64,000 nt of DNA from Paenarthrobacter nitroguajacolicus (lineage in GTDB: Bacteria; Actinomycetota; Actinomycetes; Actinomycetales; Micrococcaceae): contig NZ_VNFK01000003.1 of assembly GCF_007786235.1 (NCBI RefSeq), forward strand, positions 186,001 to 250,000. Direction: 5' to 3'. Positions 27,301 to 41,505 of the stretch are shown here, piece by piece. The notes under the pieces are model-generated. The model was not told the origin of the DNA. It saw only the letters and a program-made list of their open reading frames with translations, and did no database searches. The translations under genes and the position numbers were made by a program. Each line of letters starts with the position of its first letter. Positions within the stretch are counted from its first letter, which is position 1.

Positions 27301-28530
27301 CACTCCGATGGATTGAACGCCGAGGCAGATAACTGCAGCAAGCATCACCGTGCTGACATCTTCGGTGATGTCCCACACCAAACCGAGGAGTGCAAGGGTC
27401 AAGGCGGCCCGTGCGGCGTAAACATGCTGAATCCTGTACAGGGTGCCCGGTACAAAGACCATCACTGCGAAGTAGATCCCACACATCGCCATGACCAGCG
27501 CATACTCCCCCTTCGACAAAAGGTGCGGTGTCAAAGTCACTGCCAACGCCACAAGGGGAACCACCAATGGGTGGAGCAGCATCAGCGGGCGGACATAAAG
27601 CGGAGGGATCCAACGGGGTCGGAGCAGCGCTCCAAGCGTCAACGCGATTGCCACGCCGATCAGGGCCGTGAAGTACCAGGCCAACGCACCCCCAAGCATT
27701 GCCACGCCCGACCACGCCGTGGACACAACAAAGCTCAGGGACAGGAAGGCAAGGACCTTATTGTCCAACCGGACGGCTGTGTAGGCATAAGCGATGGTTC
27801 CCAGCAGGGACGTCAGCAACCAAGCCGCCGGACCGTTGTGGAGCACGAAGTTGTACATTGCCAGACCCGTCACAGGGATAAGCGCCAAGCCAGTGCCAAC
27901 GAAGGCAATCGCGGCAGGACGCAAGCGGGGCACCCGGGCATGGACGACAAGACCCGAAACGTAAAAGAGGACCGTAATGAACCCGATTCCCACGAATCGG
28001 AAAAGTTCAGGAAGGCTCGTGCCTACGAACAGGGCACCAGCAGCCACCAGCAAAAGGCTGGCGACATACAAGGTGATGTTGATGTTCTGTTGGTCCCGCT
28101 TTGCCTTCCGCGCCGCCGCAGCTTCGGGCGTCTCCCGAGCCATAGGCGGCTGCTGAGGCCGGGTTACATTCTGCTGAGGTTGGACAAAAGGCCGCTGCGC
28201 AGCGACGGCAGGGAACGGGGCAGGCGCGGCAGGTGGAGCCGGTAGGCGTACCGGCGACTGGATGTAGGCAGGATTCGGTGGCAGGTTCACCGGCGCGGGA
28301 GCGGGGGCCACCTGGGGAGCCGGTTGAGCCGCACTCCCCTGCCGTTTGGCCTCCGCATCACGCCAGCCAGCCACATGCCCGGCGAGGTAACCTGCCTGAT
28401 AGGCGCCGCCGTCGCGTTGGACAGGACCCGGAGCGCCGCCCGGTGTCGCCCTGCGACCCTGCCTCACGCCCAGGACATAGCTCAGCGTCCCCGTCACAAT
28501 GAGGAGCACGAGTACGAGCAATGCATTCAT
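24382..28530 (-). CDS. Giant polytopic membrane protein of unknown function
   Basis: The 1382-residue protein starts with one membrane helix (MNALLVLVLLIVTGTLSYVLG), then a Gly/Pro/Gln/Ala-rich cytoplasmic stretch of about 125 residues that includes the peptide AYQAGYLAGHVAGWRDAEAK, then dozens of hydrophobic segments to about residue 1355 and a short Pro/Asp/Arg tail. It has few charged residues and no soluble domain. It resembles the large actinobacterial membrane proteins named after SCO7613, and DUF2157-like proteins, but this is from memory and a function is not known. AAGGAG precedes the ATG. TTGCTA and GATAAA, 18 bases apart at about 28573-28602 on the minus strand, may be its promoter. 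Confidence 0.85.
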   Translation of the reverse strand: MNALLVLVLLIVTGTLSYVLGVRQGRRATPGGAPGPVQRDGGAYQAGYLAGHVAGWRDAEAKRQGSAAQPAPQVAPAPAPVNLPPNPAYIQSPVRLPAPPAAPAPFPAVAAQRPFVQPQQNVTRPQQPPMARETPEAAAARKAKRDQQNINITLYVASLLLVAAGALFVGTSLPELFRFVGIGFITVLFYVSGLVVHARVPRLRPAAIAFVGTGLALIPVTGLAMYNFVLHNGPAAWLLTSLLGTIAYAYTAVRLDNKVLAFLSLSFVVSTAWSGVAMLGGALAWYFTALIGVAIALTLGALLRPRWIPPLYVRPLMLLHPLVVPLVALAVTLTPHLLSKGEYALVMAMCGIYFAVMVFVPGTLYRIQHVYAARAALTLALLGLVWDITEDVSTVMLAAVICLGVQSIGVALGGEKLAPGRWWTDAVWCLGLQLVTSAILTVVLGLGRYQLPVEVPLYVAMLTAMVVGWKLGMGSEFAPAAVLGLALPVVGLLGSWPVSILLASSAVYWGLRATIQPSAHRQHLILAGRIALTLAAPAVAAGVFEGSQQRAALSLVALVASAVVQQLVSAGLVRAGVRLVAPLSSVAGFGAAAVAGLLALTVFDHDAGHPMVASSVLLVLSAGVASGLLLPWQVEARGGPTVWRPTLGELLAPTTAVVAGVVAAAVVSLTWGNVVLLVAVGYFCATALRIPASFHRQAYWWLSRASATVLAATAYADATNHGWHLRLAGEAPSVALVIVSAAALQLALPLLSGFRRRFPRASMIDSGVVVGAMAAASTVLTVASVTGEPLLRDGWQPGFAAVVTALAAVTCGVALRHHPAAWTFAPAAFGLLIALRMGNVRDVEILLGVFAAYSGFMATAVRDRVARGGYVLGVRGLIAVFIAVVVADVTASPAAVSIAMALVLVLQHVLTWILNSRKVDVAFQPTLVWVTLGAQLALPLVYVVAGDYDDGGRWVVLVELALVLASAAVTSRALGARRSQYFGMAATGSMVMAAGPALTFPPGTWLHEPLLEKSQVPLVLLALAVAMMGARVVFQRRRMAGLSAGDHPDRWFWLVSSLAFIAAGGLLALDVSTALAGLAVLVLASTLFAASHLERLPRLYAAAAPSVLVGAAPAVEGLLGGLPAGVWSDYAPWLVGGVGTAVAMYAIRILGGASIKEESWRRNAVAATAALALACSAAVGLVHDETSLVGFALVVATGVLVVAEIPYGKWLAGEIAGLLALASLQRAMLFVDGAIPDWFWTAQWYVIAGAVIAGLRYMKRERSDGLLRLCLAAGALSLTSLGTILGGTTSQQLYVLVAHVVLLAAGLLLAERVFVWWGAAGVALSVMWALRSYAFAMLALVAVALIVLAVWRLNRKPPAATGLPAPGGDPSDAPSRSRDVIR

Positions 28531-28603
28531 GACAGCTCCTTGGTTGCGCCGGGCGCAGAACCTGCACGGCGTTTATCCATTCGATTGAATAATCGTAGCA
28601 AAG

Positions 28604-28635
28604 AAGAGCCCCACTGCCGAAGCGGTGGGGCTCTT
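28604..28635 (-). terminator. Intrinsic terminator of tuf
   Basis: 14-bp arms (28604-28617 and 28622-28635) with one wobble pair and a 4-base loop; the minus strand continues TTTGC. It lies 50 bases past the tuf stop. Confidence 0.88.
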
Positions 28636-28686
28636 CTGTGCGTAACTACCGGTTGAGCCGGAAGGTCACAGATCTACAAGTAGAAA

Positions 28687-29877
28687 CTACTTGATGATGC
28701 TGGTGACACGTCCCGAACCAACGGTGCGGCCGCCTTCGCGGATAGCGAAGCCGAGGCCCTCTTCCATAGCGATCGGCTGGATGAGCGCAACGGTCATCTC
28801 AGTGTTGTCGCCAGGCATAACCATTTCCGTGCCTTCCGGCAGGGTGATGACGCCGGTTACGTCCGTGGTACGGAAGTAGAACTGCGGGCGGTAGTTGGAG
28901 TAGAACGGGTTGTGACGTCCGCCTTCGTCCTTGGAAAGGATGTAGACGTTAGCCTCGAAGTCGGTGTGCGGGGTGATGGAACCCGGCTTGACGACAACCT
29001 GGCCACGCTCGACATCGTCGCGCTTCAGACCGCGGAGCAGGAGGCCACAGTTCTCGCCGGCCCATGCTTCGTCGAGCTGCTTGTGGAACATCTCGATACC
29101 GGTAACCGTGGTCTTCTGGATCGGGCGGATGCCAACGATCTCGACCTCGGAGTTGATGGCGAGGGTTCCACGCTCGGCGCGGCCCGTAACAACGGTGCCA
29201 CGACCGGTGATCGTGAAGACGTCTTCGATCGGCATCAGGAACGGCTTGTCGCGGTCACGTACGGGGTCCGGAACGGACTCGTCGACAGCTGCCATCAGGT
29301 CCTGGACGGACTTGACCCAAACCGGGTCGCCTTCCAGAGCCTTCAGACCGGAAACGCGAACAACCGGAGCCTCATCGCCATCGAAGCCCTGCGAGCTGAG
29401 GAGCTCACGAACTTCCATTTCGACGAGGTCGAGGAGTTCTTCGTCATCAACCATGTCGGACTTGTTCAGTGCGACCAGCAGGTAGGGAACACCAACCTGG
29501 CGGGCGAGCAGAACGTGCTCACGGGTCTGAGCCATCGGACCATCGGTTGCGGCAACCACGAGGATTGCGCCGTCCATCTGGGCAGCACCGGTGATCATGT
29601 TCTTGATGTAGTCAGCGTGACCGGGGGCGTCTACGTGTGCGTAGTGACGCTTCTCGGTCTGGTACTCCACGTGGGAGATGTTGATGGTAATACCGCGCTG
29701 GCGCTCTTCCGGAGCGGAGTCGATCGACGCGAAGTCGCGCTGCTCGTTGAGATCCGGGTACTGGTCGTACAGCACCTTGGAAATGGCGGCAGTCAGCGTC
29801 GTCTTACCGTGGTCAACGTGACCAATGGTGCCGATGTTGACGTGCGGCTTAGTCCGCTCGAACTTTGCCTTTGCCAC
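28687..29877 (-). CDS. tuf: Elongation factor Tu
   Basis: EF-Tu delivers aminoacyl-tRNA to the ribosome. The 396-residue GTPase has the P-loop GHVDHGKT at 19-26, switch [10 protein letters not shown], and NKSD for guanine recognition, followed by domains 2 and 3. The GTG start has AGGAGG 6 bases upstream. It is the last gene of the str cluster and has its own promoter-like sequence in the 231-base gap after fusA. Confidence 0.98.
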   Translation of the reverse strand: MAKAKFERTKPHVNIGTIGHVDHGKTTLTAAISKVLYDQYPDLNEQRDFASIDSAPEERQRGITINISHVEYQTEKRHYAHVDAPGHADYIKNMITGAAQMDGAILVVAATDGPMAQTREHVLLARQVGVPYLLVALNKSDMVDDEELLDLVEMEVRELLSSQGFDGDEAPVVRVSGLKALEGDPVWVKSVQDLMAAVDESVPDPVRDRDKPFLMPIEDVFTITGRGTVVTGRAERGTLAINSEVEIVGIRPIQKTTVTGIEMFHKQLDEAWAGENCGLLLRGLKRDDVERGQVVVKPGSITPHTDFEANVYILSKDEGGRHNPFYSNYRPQFYFRTTDVTGVITLPEGTEMVMPGDNTEMTVALIQPIAMEEGLGFAIREGGRTVGSGRVTSIIK

Positions 29878-29946
29878 AGGTTCCTCCTAGAACGATTTCA
29901 AGTGAAGTGCTCCTCGGCCGCGCTTTTCGCGGCAGAAACTTTAGCA

Positions 29947-29976
29947 AGTCTACTTGGGGGCTTGGTTTTGGTGAAA
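29947..29976 (-). promoter_or_regulatory. Candidate tuf promoter
   Basis: On the minus strand TTTCAC (29971-29976) and TAGACT (29947-29952) are 18 bases apart, about 70 bases ahead of tuf. Downstream, a small hairpin (GCCGCG 29917-29922 / CGCGGC 29928-29933) lies in the leader. Confidence 0.45.
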
Positions 29977-30108
29977 TTGCAGATTCAGGAACCAATCTTA
30001 GTTCCTAGAGCCTGTTTGCGCAGGGGCCGGGCCGCGACTCTCGCCGCAGCCCCGCCTCACACGCTTAGATGCCTTCCCGATACCGGAATTGCATCCGTTA
30101 CCGGGAGA

Positions 30109-32223
30109 TTACTCGCCGCGGGTTTTCTGGATGATCTCGTCGGCTACTGCCTTCGGGACCTCCGCGTAGCTGTTGAACGTCATCGAGTACACAGCGCGAC
30201 CCTGGGTCTTGGACCGCAGGTCACCGATGTAGCCGAACATGCCGGACAGCGGAACGTGTGCACGGATAACCTTCACACCTGCTGCGTCCTCCATGGACTG
30301 CATCTGGCCACGGCGGGCGTTCAGGTCACCAATAACATCACCCATGTATTCCTCAGGTGTGCGGACCTCAACATCCATCAGCGGTTCAAGCAGAACAGGG
30401 TTCGCCTTGCGTGCAGCTTCCTTGAAAGCCATACGGCCGGCGATCTTGAACGCCATTTCCGAGGAGTCAACATCGTGGGACGCGCCGTCAATCAGCGTGG
30501 CCTTGATGCCAACAACCGGGTAACCGGCCAGGACGCCGTCGTTCAGTGCATCCTGGATACCGGCGTCAACCGACGGGATGTACTCGCGGGGAACGCGGCC
30601 ACCAGTGACCTTGTTCTCGAACGCGTACAGCTCGCCTGAAGCGGTGTCCATCGGCTCGATCGCGATCTGGATCTTTGCGAACTGACCCGAACCACCGGTC
30701 TGCTTCTTGTGCGTGTAGTCAAGGCGCTCAACGGCGCGCTTGATGGTCTCGCGGTAAGCAACCTGCGGCTTGCCAACGTTTGCCTCGACCTTGAACTCGC
30801 GGCGCATGCGGTCCACCAGGATGTCCAGGTGAAGCTCGCCCATGCCGGCGATGATGGTCTGGCCCGTGTCTTCGTTGAGGGAGACCTGGAAGGTCGGGTC
30901 CTCAGCGGAGAGCTTCTGGATGGCCGTGGAGAGCTTCTCCTGGTCACCCTTGGTGTTGGGCTCGATAGCAACCGAGATCACGGGCTCCGGGAAGCTCATG
31001 GACTCGAGAACGATCTGGTTGTTCGCATCGCACAGGGTGTCGCCCGTGGTGGTGTCCTTCAGACCGATAGCTGCGTAGATGTGGCCGGCGGTAGCGCCCT
31101 CGACGGGCATTTCCTTGTTGGCGTGCATCTGGAACAGCTTACCGATGCGTTCCTTCTTGCCCTTGGTGGAGTTGACCACCTGGGCGCCGGCCTCGACGTG
31201 ACCGGAGTACACGCGGACGAAGGTCAGCTGACCGAAGAACGGGTGCGCAGCAATCTTGAAGGCGAGGGCCGAGAACGGCTCGTCTGCAGACGGCTTGCGG
31301 GTGAGTTCCTTCTCTTCGTCGCGGGGATCGTGACCGATCATCGGCGGGACGTCGAGCGGGTTCGGCAGGAAGTCAACAACAGCGTCCAGCATCGGCTGTA
31401 CGCCGCGGTTCTTGAAGGCAGAACCACAGAAGACCGGGTAGAGCTCAGAGTTGATGGTCATCTTGCGGATGCCGGCTTTGATCTCTTCGAGGGTGAGTTC
31501 TTCACCTTCGAGGTACTTCTCCATGAGTTCTTCGGAAGCTTCGGCCACAGTCTCAACGAGCTGTGCACGGTACTCTTCGGCCTTGGCCTGGAGGTCCGCC
31601 GGAATTTCCTGCACTTCATAGGAAGCGCCCATGGTGACGTCACCCTTAGCGTCGCCCGGCCAAACCAGGGCACGCATTTCGAGGAGGTCAACAACACCGA
31701 TGAAGTCGTTCTCGGCGCCGATGGGCAGCTGCATAACCAGCGGCTTGGCACCAAGGCGGGAGATGATGGTGTCTACGGTGAAGTAGAAGTCAGCACCCAG
31801 CTTGTCCATCTTGTTGACGAAGCAGATACGCGGCACGTTGTACTTGTCAGCCTGGCGCCAAACAGTCTCGGACTGCGGCTCCACGCCTTCCTTGCCGTCG
31901 AACACTGCGACTGCACCGTCGAGGACGCGCAAGGAGCGCTCAACCTCAACGGTGAAGTCAACGTGGCCCGGGGTGTCGATGATGTTGATCTGGTTCTTGT
32001 CCCAGAAGCAAGTCACGGCGGCAGACGTGATGGTGATGCCGCGTTCCTTTTCCTGTTCCATCCAGTCAGTCGTCGAAGCACCGTCGTGCGTCTCGCCGAT
32101 CTTGTGGTTCACACCCGTGTAGAACAGGATGCGCTCGGTAGTGGTGGTCTTGCCGGCATCGATGTGGGCCATGATGCCGATGTTGCGGACCTTATTAAGG
32201 TCGGTAAGCACGTCCTGTGCCAC
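30109..32223 (-). CDS. fusA: Elongation factor G
   Basis: EF-G drives tRNA-mRNA translocation. The 704-residue GTPase has the P-loop [13 protein letters not shown], switch [10 protein letters not shown] and NKMDK, then domains II-V including the domain IV motif YRETIKR and the C-terminal NARRGQ segment. The start is GTG ([18 protein letters not shown]) with GAAAGGGAG upstream. It follows rpsG by 69 bases. Confidence 0.98.
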   Translation of the reverse strand: MAQDVLTDLNKVRNIGIMAHIDAGKTTTTERILFYTGVNHKIGETHDGASTTDWMEQEKERGITITSAAVTCFWDKNQINIIDTPGHVDFTVEVERSLRVLDGAVAVFDGKEGVEPQSETVWRQADKYNVPRICFVNKMDKLGADFYFTVDTIISRLGAKPLVMQLPIGAENDFIGVVDLLEMRALVWPGDAKGDVTMGASYEVQEIPADLQAKAEEYRAQLVETVAEASEELMEKYLEGEELTLEEIKAGIRKMTINSELYPVFCGSAFKNRGVQPMLDAVVDFLPNPLDVPPMIGHDPRDEEKELTRKPSADEPFSALAFKIAAHPFFGQLTFVRVYSGHVEAGAQVVNSTKGKKERIGKLFQMHANKEMPVEGATAGHIYAAIGLKDTTTGDTLCDANNQIVLESMSFPEPVISVAIEPNTKGDQEKLSTAIQKLSAEDPTFQVSLNEDTGQTIIAGMGELHLDILVDRMRREFKVEANVGKPQVAYRETIKRAVERLDYTHKKQTGGSGQFAKIQIAIEPMDTASGELYAFENKVTGGRVPREYIPSVDAGIQDALNDGVLAGYPVVGIKATLIDGASHDVDSSEMAFKIAGRMAFKEAARKANPVLLEPLMDVEVRTPEEYMGDVIGDLNARRGQMQSMEDAAGVKVIRAHVPLSGMFGYIGDLRSKTQGRAVYSMTFNSYAEVPKAVADEIIQKTRGE

Positions 32224-32292
32224 GGGGTCTCCCTTTCGGATGGACTACACGTTCGCCGCCGGCTCAGTGAGCCGGCGGCGTCCGGAAAGTTT

Positions 32293-32763
32293 TTACCAGC
32301 GGTAGTGTGCGAAGGCCTTGTTGGACTCGGCCATCTTGTGGGTGTCTTCGCGACGCTTCACAGCGGCACCAAGACCATTGGAGGCATCCAGAATTTCGTT
32401 CTGGAGGCGCTCAGTCATGGTCTTCTCCCGGCGGGCCTTGGAGTAGCCCACGAGCCAACGCAGAGCGAGGGCGGTGGAGCGACCCGGCTTGACCTCAACC
32501 GGAACCTGGTAGGTGGCGCCACCAACACGGCGTGAACGCACCTCGAGGGAAGGCTTGACGTTGTCCATGGCCTTCTTGAGGGCGGCAACGGGGTCGCCGC
32601 CGGACTTGGCACGTGCACCTTCGAGTGCGCCGTAAACGATGCGCTCTGCGGTGGACTTCTTGCCGTCAACCAGAACCTTGTTGATCAGCTGCGTGACCAA
32701 CGGGGAGCCGTAAACGGGATCGGAAACTAGCGGCCGCTTCGGGGCCGGACCCTTGCGAGGCAT
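32293..32763 (-). CDS. rpsG: 30S ribosomal protein S7
   Basis: S7 nucleates the 30S head and in E. coli represses the str operon. The 156-residue call starts at [19 protein letters not shown]; the longer open frame to 32865 overlaps rpsL and is rejected. Motifs [17 protein letters not shown] [16 protein letters not shown] and [14 protein letters not shown] are present. It starts 1 base after the rpsL stop. Confidence 0.98.
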   Translation of the reverse strand: MPRKGPAPKRPLVSDPVYGSPLVTQLINKVLVDGKKSTAERIVYGALEGARAKSGGDPVAALKKAMDNVKPSLEVRSRRVGGATYQVPVEVKPGRSTALALRWLVGYSKARREKTMTERLQNEILDASNGLGAAVKRREDTHKMAESNKAFAHYRW

Positions 32764-32764
32764 A

Positions 32765-33139
32765 TTACTTCTTCTCCATCTTTGCGCCGTAACGGCTGCG
32801 GGCCTGCTTGCGGTTCTTGACACCCTGGGTGTCGAGTGCGCCGCGGACGATCTTGTAGCGGACACCCGGAAGGTCCTTCACACGACCACCACGGACGAGC
32901 ACGATGGAGTGCTCCTGGAGGTTGTGGCCAACGCCCGGGATGTAAGCGGTAACTTCAACGCCACCGTTGAGGCGCACACGTGCCACCTTACGAAGAGCCG
33001 AGTTCGGCTTCTTGGGGGTGGTGGTGTAAACGCGGGTGCAAACACCGCGGCGCATCGGGCTGCCCTTCAGCGCGGGAGCCTTGGTCTTGGAGACCTTCGG
33101 CGTGCGGCCCTTGCGGACCAGCTGGTTAATCGTAGGCAC
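32765..33139 (-). CDS. rpsL: 30S ribosomal protein S12
   Basis: S12 controls decoding accuracy. The 124-residue protein starts at a GTG encoding [12 protein letters not shown]; the reported open frame to 33370 is a leader read-through. Residues where streptomycin-resistance changes arise are wild type: lysines in [10 protein letters not shown] (K43/K44) and K88 in GGRVKDLPG. It heads the str cluster. Confidence 0.98.
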   Translation of the reverse strand: MPTINQLVRKGRTPKVSKTKAPALKGSPMRRGVCTRVYTTTPKKPNSALRKVARVRLNGGVEVTAYIPGVGHNLQEHSIVLVRGGRVKDLPGVRYKIVRGALDTQGVKNRKQARSRYGAKMEKK

Positions 33140-33378
33140 TTTCGTGTTCTCCGTTGTTTGATCTCTGCCCCCACACACAGGCGCCAGCCAGTGTAAACGT
33201 GGGAACTTTGGCGTTGCTCGTGCAGCCGGCCGAAAACTCCGGTAGGCGTGCAAAAGTGCGGCATTCGTTGCGCATGTTGCCCGCAACCCGGAAACAGGCT
33301 CCACCCAGCACCATGAGAACAAAACCAAAATGATGCTGCGGCGGCCTTCATCCACTGCCACACAGAACAATTACCAAA

Positions 33379-33384
33379 AGTCTA
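33379..33384 (-). promoter_or_regulatory. Candidate -10 box of the str cluster
   Basis: TAGACT on the minus strand, preceded 17 bases earlier by the weak TAAGGC. It would start transcription at about 33372. Confidence 0.4.
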
Positions 33385-33419
33385 GCACGGCTTGATCTGA
33401 CGCCTTAATCGGGTGTATG

Positions 33420-33457
33420 GAGGACGACGGCGGCAGCCGGCTTCCGCCGTCGTCCTC
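33420..33457 (-). terminator. Second hairpin downstream of rpoC
   Basis: Perfect 14-bp arms (33420-33433 and 33444-33457) with a 10-base loop, no T-run. Confidence 0.6.
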
Positions 33458-33495
33458 CGCTCTCCCCCGGGTCGGCTTTCAGGGTTCCGTCAACG

Positions 33496-33531
33496 GGTCA
33501 GGCCCCGCACTCGAAAGTGCGGGGCCTGACC
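33496..33531 (-). terminator. First hairpin downstream of rpoC
   Basis: Perfect 16-bp arms (33496-33511 and 33516-33531) around a 4-base loop 22 bases after the rpoC stop. It lacks a U-tract, as is common for actinobacterial terminators. Confidence 0.75.
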
Positions 33532-33553
33532 GTCATAACGCCGACTGCCGCTT

Positions 33554-37453
<3,900 letters not shown>

Positions 37454-37558
37454 ATGGTCCCTGTTCTCTCTTGTTCTCTAAATTCTGAAGTCTTGGTTAC
37501 GGGAAGAGGGAGCTGTCCCGGCGGGCAATGACATTGCCCTCACCCGCCGGAACGGCTG

Positions 37559-40500
37559 CTAAACCTCTTCTACGGAACTGGGCTCTGCACGAGACAGATC
37601 GATGCCCAGTTCTTCCGCAGCCGTGAAGACTGCGTCATCAGAGTCACGCATTTCGATCGTGGTTCCGTCCGTGGAAAGAACTTCCACGTTCAGGCACAAC
37701 GACTGCATTTCCTTGATCAAGACCTTGAAGGACTCGGGAACGCCAGGCTCAGGGATGTTCTCGCCCTTGACGATGGCTTCGTAGACCTTCACACGACCAT
37801 GGATGTCATCGGACTTGATCGTGAGGAGTTCCTGAAGCGTGTAGGCGGCACCGTAAGCTTCGAGCGCCCACACTTCCATTTCACCGAAGCGCTGGCCACC
37901 GAACTGAGCCTTACCACCCAGCGGCTGCTGCGTGATCATGGAGTACGGGCCGGTGGAACGGGCGTGGATCTTGTCGTCCACCAAGTGGTGGAGCTTCAGG
38001 ATGTACATGTAACCGACGGAGATCGGGTCCGGGAACGGCTCGCCGGAGCGGCCGTCGAACAGACGCGTCTTGCCGGAGGAGTCGATCAGGCGATCGCCAT
38101 CGCGGGTCACGTTGGTGGAGTCGAGCAGGCCCGTGATTTCTTCTTCGCGGGCGCCATCGAACACCGGGGTGGCAACGGTGGTCTGGCCGGTTTCACGGGG
38201 CAGGTTCGGGAGGTTCTTGACCCACTCCGGCTCGCCTTCGATCTTCCAACCGGTCTTGGCAACCCAACCGAGGTGGGTTTCCAGGACCTGTCCAACGTTC
38301 ATTCGACCCGGAACACCCAGCGGGTTCAGGACGATGTCCACCGGTGTACCGTCCGCAAGGAAGGGCATGTCCTCGATCGGGAGGATCTTGGAGATGACGC
38401 CCTTGTTGCCGTGACGGCCGGCGAGCTTGTCGCCGTCGGTGATCTTACGCTTGGCTGCAACGTAGACGCGGACCAGCTGGTTCACGCCCGGGGGCAGTTC
38501 GTCGTCGTTGTCGCGGTCGAAGACGCGCACGCCGATGACCGTACCGGACTCGCCGTGGGGCACCTTCAGGGAGGTATCGCGGACTTCGCGGGACTTCTCA
38601 CCGAAGATCGCGCGGAGAAGGCGCTCTTCCGGGGTCAGTTCGGTTTCACCCTTGGGGGTGACCTTACCGACCAGGATGTCGCCGGCTTCAACCTCGGCAC
38701 CGATGTGGATGATGCCGCGCTCGTCAAGACCTGCCAGGACTTCCTCGGACACGTTGGGGATGTCACGCGTGATTTCCTCGGCACCAAGCTTGGTGTCGCG
38801 GGCATCAATTTCGTGCTCCTCGATGTGGATGGAGGAAAGGACGTCCTCAGCCACAATGCGCTGGGACAGGATGATGGCATCCTCGAAGTTGTGGCCCTCC
38901 CATGACATGAATGCCACGAGCAGGTTCTTACCGAGGGCGAGTTCACCCTGGTCCGTTGCGGGACCGTCGGCGATGATGCCGCCAACTTCCAGGCGCTGGC
39001 CTTCGTTGACCAGGACACGGTGGTTGTAGCAGTTGCCCTGGTTGGAGCGGGCAAACTTGTTGATGCGGTAGTTGGTCTCCGTACCGTCGTCGTTGATCAT
39101 CACAACGAGCTCGGCGGAAACCTCGGTGACCACACCTGCCTTCTTCGCGATGACAACGTCACCGGCGTCGACTGCTGCTGCGCGCTCCATGCCGGTGCCC
39201 ACGAAGGGAGCCTCGGAACGGACCAGCGGCACGGCCTGGCGCTGCATGTTGGCACCCATGAGTGCACGGTTGGCATCGTCGTGCTCGAGGAACGGAATCA
39301 GGGCAGTTGCCACAGACACCATCTGGCGCGGGGAAACGTCCATGAACTGAACGTCTGCAGCGGGAACCAGAACGGGCTCGCCTCCACCACCACGGGCACG
39401 GACAAGGACAGTCTCTTCGGAGAACTTCTTGTCAGCGTCCAGCGGAGCGTTGGCCTGTGCGATCAGGACCTCTGCTTCGTCGTCTGCCGTGAGGTACTGA
39501 ACCTCATCGGAAACGACGCCCTCGGAAACCAGGCGGTACGGCGTCTCAATGAAGCCGAACGGGTTGATGCGGCCGTAGGAAGCCAACGAACCGATCAGAC
39601 CAATGTTCGGGCCTTCGGGAGTTTCGATGGGGCACATACGTCCGTAGTGGGACGGGTGAACGTCTCGAACTTCCATGCCTGCGCGGTCACGGGACAGACC
39701 ACCCGGGCCAAGGGCCGACAGGCGGCGCTTGTGGGTCAGACCCGAAAGCGGGTTGTTCTGGTCCATGAACTGCGACAGCTGGGAGGTCCCGAAGAACTCC
39801 TTGATGGCTGCAACAACGGGACGGATGTTGATCAGCGTCTGCGGCGTGATGGCCTCGACGTCCTGCGTGGTCATGCGTTCGCGGACGACGCGCTCCATGC
39901 GGGAAAGGCCGGTGCGGACCTGGTTCTCGATCAGTTCGCCAACGGCGCGGATGCGACGGTTGCCGAAGTGGTCGATGTCATCGATGTCGACGCGGAGCTC
40001 GTGGTCTTCGCCGTCGCGCTTGCCCATGAGGGTCTTCTCGCCGGCGTGGAGCGCAACGAGGAACTTGATCATGGCAACGATGTCTTCAACGTGCAGGACC
40101 GACGCTTCCTTGTCGCCAAGGGAGCGGTCGATGCCGAGCTTGCGGTTGATCTTGTAACGGCCAACCTTGGCAAGATCGTAGCGCTTGGCGTTGAAGTACA
40201 GGTTGTCCAGCAGTGACTGGGCAGCCTCGACTGTGGGCGGCTCGCCCGGACGCAGCTTGCGGTAGATGTCCAGAAGCGCGTCTTCGCGGGTTTCGGTAGC
40301 GTCCTTCTCCAGCGTTGCGCGCATGGAGTCGTACTGGCCGAACTCTTCCAGGATCTGGCCTTCGGTCCAGCCGAGGGCCTTCAGCAGAACGGTGACCGAC
40401 TGCTTGCGCTTGCGGTCGAGGCGTACGCCGACCTGGTCGCGCTTGTCGATTTCGAGTTCGAACCATGCTCCACGGGACGGGATGATCTTCGCAGTGAAGA

Positions 40501-41065
40501 TGTCCTTGTCACTGGTCTTGTCAGCGGTGCGCTCAAAGTAGGCGCCCGGCGAGCGGACCAGCTGGGAGACAACGACACGCTCGGTGCCGTTGACGACGAA
40601 CGTTCCCTTTTCAGTCATGAGGGGGAAGTCGCCCATGAACACGGTCTGCTGCTTGATTTCGCCCGTGTTGTTGTTCATGAACTCGGCCTTGACATACAGC
40701 GGTGCCGAGTAGGTGGCGTCACGGTCTTTACATTCGGCCATGGTGTACTTCGGATCAGCGAACTCCGGCTCGGAGAAGCTCAGGGACATGGTGCCCTGGA
40801 AGTCCTCGATTGGGGAGATCTCTTCGAAGATGTCGGCAAGTCCGGAGGTGGTGGCGACGCTCAGGTCGCCCTCCTCGACAGCCTTCGCTACCCGCGCCTG
40901 CCAGCGTTCGTTTCCGACGAGCCAGTCAAAGCTGTCCGTCTGCAGGGCGAGAAGATTCGGAACATCAAGGGGTTCGTGAATCTTTGCGAATGAGAGGCGG
41001 CGGGTGGCACCATCGGTGCTTGCCGTGTTAGCGGTTTCGTTATTAGAGGTGCTCGAGGCGACCAA
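37559..41065 (-). CDS. rpoB: DNA-directed RNA polymerase beta subunit
   Basis: The 1168-residue subunit has all conserved blocks, including [20 protein letters not shown] and the C-terminal [24 protein letters not shown]. The rifampicin pocket reads [20 protein letters not shown], the sensitive form. The start is taken as TTG at 41065 because GGAAGGA lies 6 bases upstream; a GTG five codons earlier (41080) is an alternative. It is separated from rplJL by two plus-strand genes and has a long upstream region of its own. Confidence 0.99.
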   Translation of the reverse strand: MVASSTSNNETANTASTDGATRRLSFAKIHEPLDVPNLLALQTDSFDWLVGNERWQARVAKAVEEGDLSVATTSGLADIFEEISPIEDFQGTMSLSFSEPEFADPKYTMAECKDRDATYSAPLYVKAEFMNNNTGEIKQQTVFMGDFPLMTEKGTFVVNGTERVVVSQLVRSPGAYFERTADKTSDKDIFTAKIIPSRGAWFELEIDKRDQVGVRLDRKRKQSVTVLLKALGWTEGQILEEFGQYDSMRATLEKDATETREDALLDIYRKLRPGEPPTVEAAQSLLDNLYFNAKRYDLAKVGRYKINRKLGIDRSLGDKEASVLHVEDIVAMIKFLVALHAGEKTLMGKRDGEDHELRVDIDDIDHFGNRRIRAVGELIENQVRTGLSRMERVVRERMTTQDVEAITPQTLINIRPVVAAIKEFFGTSQLSQFMDQNNPLSGLTHKRRLSALGPGGLSRDRAGMEVRDVHPSHYGRMCPIETPEGPNIGLIGSLASYGRINPFGFIETPYRLVSEGVVSDEVQYLTADDEAEVLIAQANAPLDADKKFSEETVLVRARGGGGEPVLVPAADVQFMDVSPRQMVSVATALIPFLEHDDANRALMGANMQRQAVPLVRSEAPFVGTGMERAAAVDAGDVVIAKKAGVVTEVSAELVVMINDDGTETNYRINKFARSNQGNCYNHRVLVNEGQRLEVGGIIADGPATDQGELALGKNLLVAFMSWEGHNFEDAIILSQRIVAEDVLSSIHIEEHEIDARDTKLGAEEITRDIPNVSEEVLAGLDERGIIHIGAEVEAGDILVGKVTPKGETELTPEERLLRAIFGEKSREVRDTSLKVPHGESGTVIGVRVFDRDNDDELPPGVNQLVRVYVAAKRKITDGDKLAGRHGNKGVISKILPIEDMPFLADGTPVDIVLNPLGVPGRMNVGQVLETHLGWVAKTGWKIEGEPEWVKNLPNLPRETGQTTVATPVFDGAREEEITGLLDSTNVTRDGDRLIDSSGKTRLFDGRSGEPFPDPISVGYMYILKLHHLVDDKIHARSTGPYSMITQQPLGGKAQFGGQRFGEMEVWALEAYGAAYTLQELLTIKSDDIHGRVKVYEAIVKGENIPEPGVPESFKVLIKEMQSLCLNVEVLSTDGTTIEMRDSDDAVFTAAEELGIDLSRAEPSSVEEV

Positions 41066-41151
41066 GAGGGATCCTTCCACAGACCTTCAGGCGTTTTCAG
41101 ATCTCCCCCGTTTGCATCCTGCAGAGTGCTCCGCAGCATACTTATTCCGGT

Positions 41152-41164
41152 TCCGCTATATGAC
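41152..41164 (-). promoter_or_regulatory. CCGCTATATGA element, copy 1 upstream of rpoB
   Basis: This 13-mer is identical to 3101-3113 ahead of rpoA. On the minus strand it reads as a TATAGC -10 box; the 17-base-distant hexamer ATGAGC matches TTGACA at three positions. Confidence 0.4.
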
Positions 41165-41238
41165 CCGGACCCAGCCTGCTCATGGCCGTGCACGTTTCGG
41201 AACGGCACGTCAATGACGCAGCTGAGAGGTAAAGCCCA

Positions 41239-41249
41239 CCGCTATATGA
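41239..41249 (-). promoter_or_regulatory. CCGCTATATGA element, copy 2 upstream of rpoB
   Basis: An 11-base copy of the same element, 85 bases further upstream. The -35 position is poor (TTCCCT at 18 bases), so it may be a second promoter or a protein site. Confidence 0.35.
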
Positions 41250-41505
41250 AGGCTGAAGGTTAACAGGGAAGACGCAAATATCTACGATACGGCAAAGCAG
41301 CCTTCCTGTCTACCCCAGATCGTCCGTGATTGCAAGCACCGTTGCTGCAGGCACCTAAGCAGGGTCTCCAGGTGGAGGGCGACCGTGGAACTGCCCGCCG
41401 GAACAGCCCACCGGAATGCGGCGACGGCCATAACCGTTGAATGGATAGGCTGGCGTACGCCCCGCGATAGCCTTGCTACACCACTCCCGGATCGGAAGAG
41501 AGACC

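Larger units (their letters stand above)
33140..33553 (-). other. rpoC/rpsL intergenic region
   Basis: The 414-base gap contains two hairpins after rpoC (33420-33457 and 33496-33531), a candidate str promoter with TAGACT at 33379-33384, and a leader of about 230 bases before rpsL that includes the inverted repeat GTTGCG/CGCAAC. No gene is supported. Confidence 0.6.
41066..41505. other. rpoB leader and divergent region
   Basis: The 440-base gap between rpoB and the thiolase gene holds two copies of the CCGCTATATGA element (41153-41163 within 41152-41164, and 41239-41249). No gene or strong terminator is seen. The thiolase Shine-Dalgarno GGAAGAGAG is at the right edge. Confidence 0.5.

Noticed and set aside
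27232..28245. 337-codon plus-strand frame opposite the giant membrane protein
   Set aside because: Composition is hydrophilic His/Gln/Arg-rich, as expected for the complement of hydrophobic codons; no start signal.
32764..32865. 34-residue extension of S7
   Set aside because: Overlaps rpsL and precedes the conserved [11 protein letters not shown] start.
33140..33370. S12 reading frame extension to 33370
   Set aside because: The canonical [11 protein letters not shown] start at a GTG has a suitable GGAGAA; the extension is non-conserved leader.
37559..41065. Possible rifampicin resistance in rpoB and streptomycin resistance in rpsL
   Set aside because: The rifampicin pocket and S12 lysines 43/88 are all wild type.
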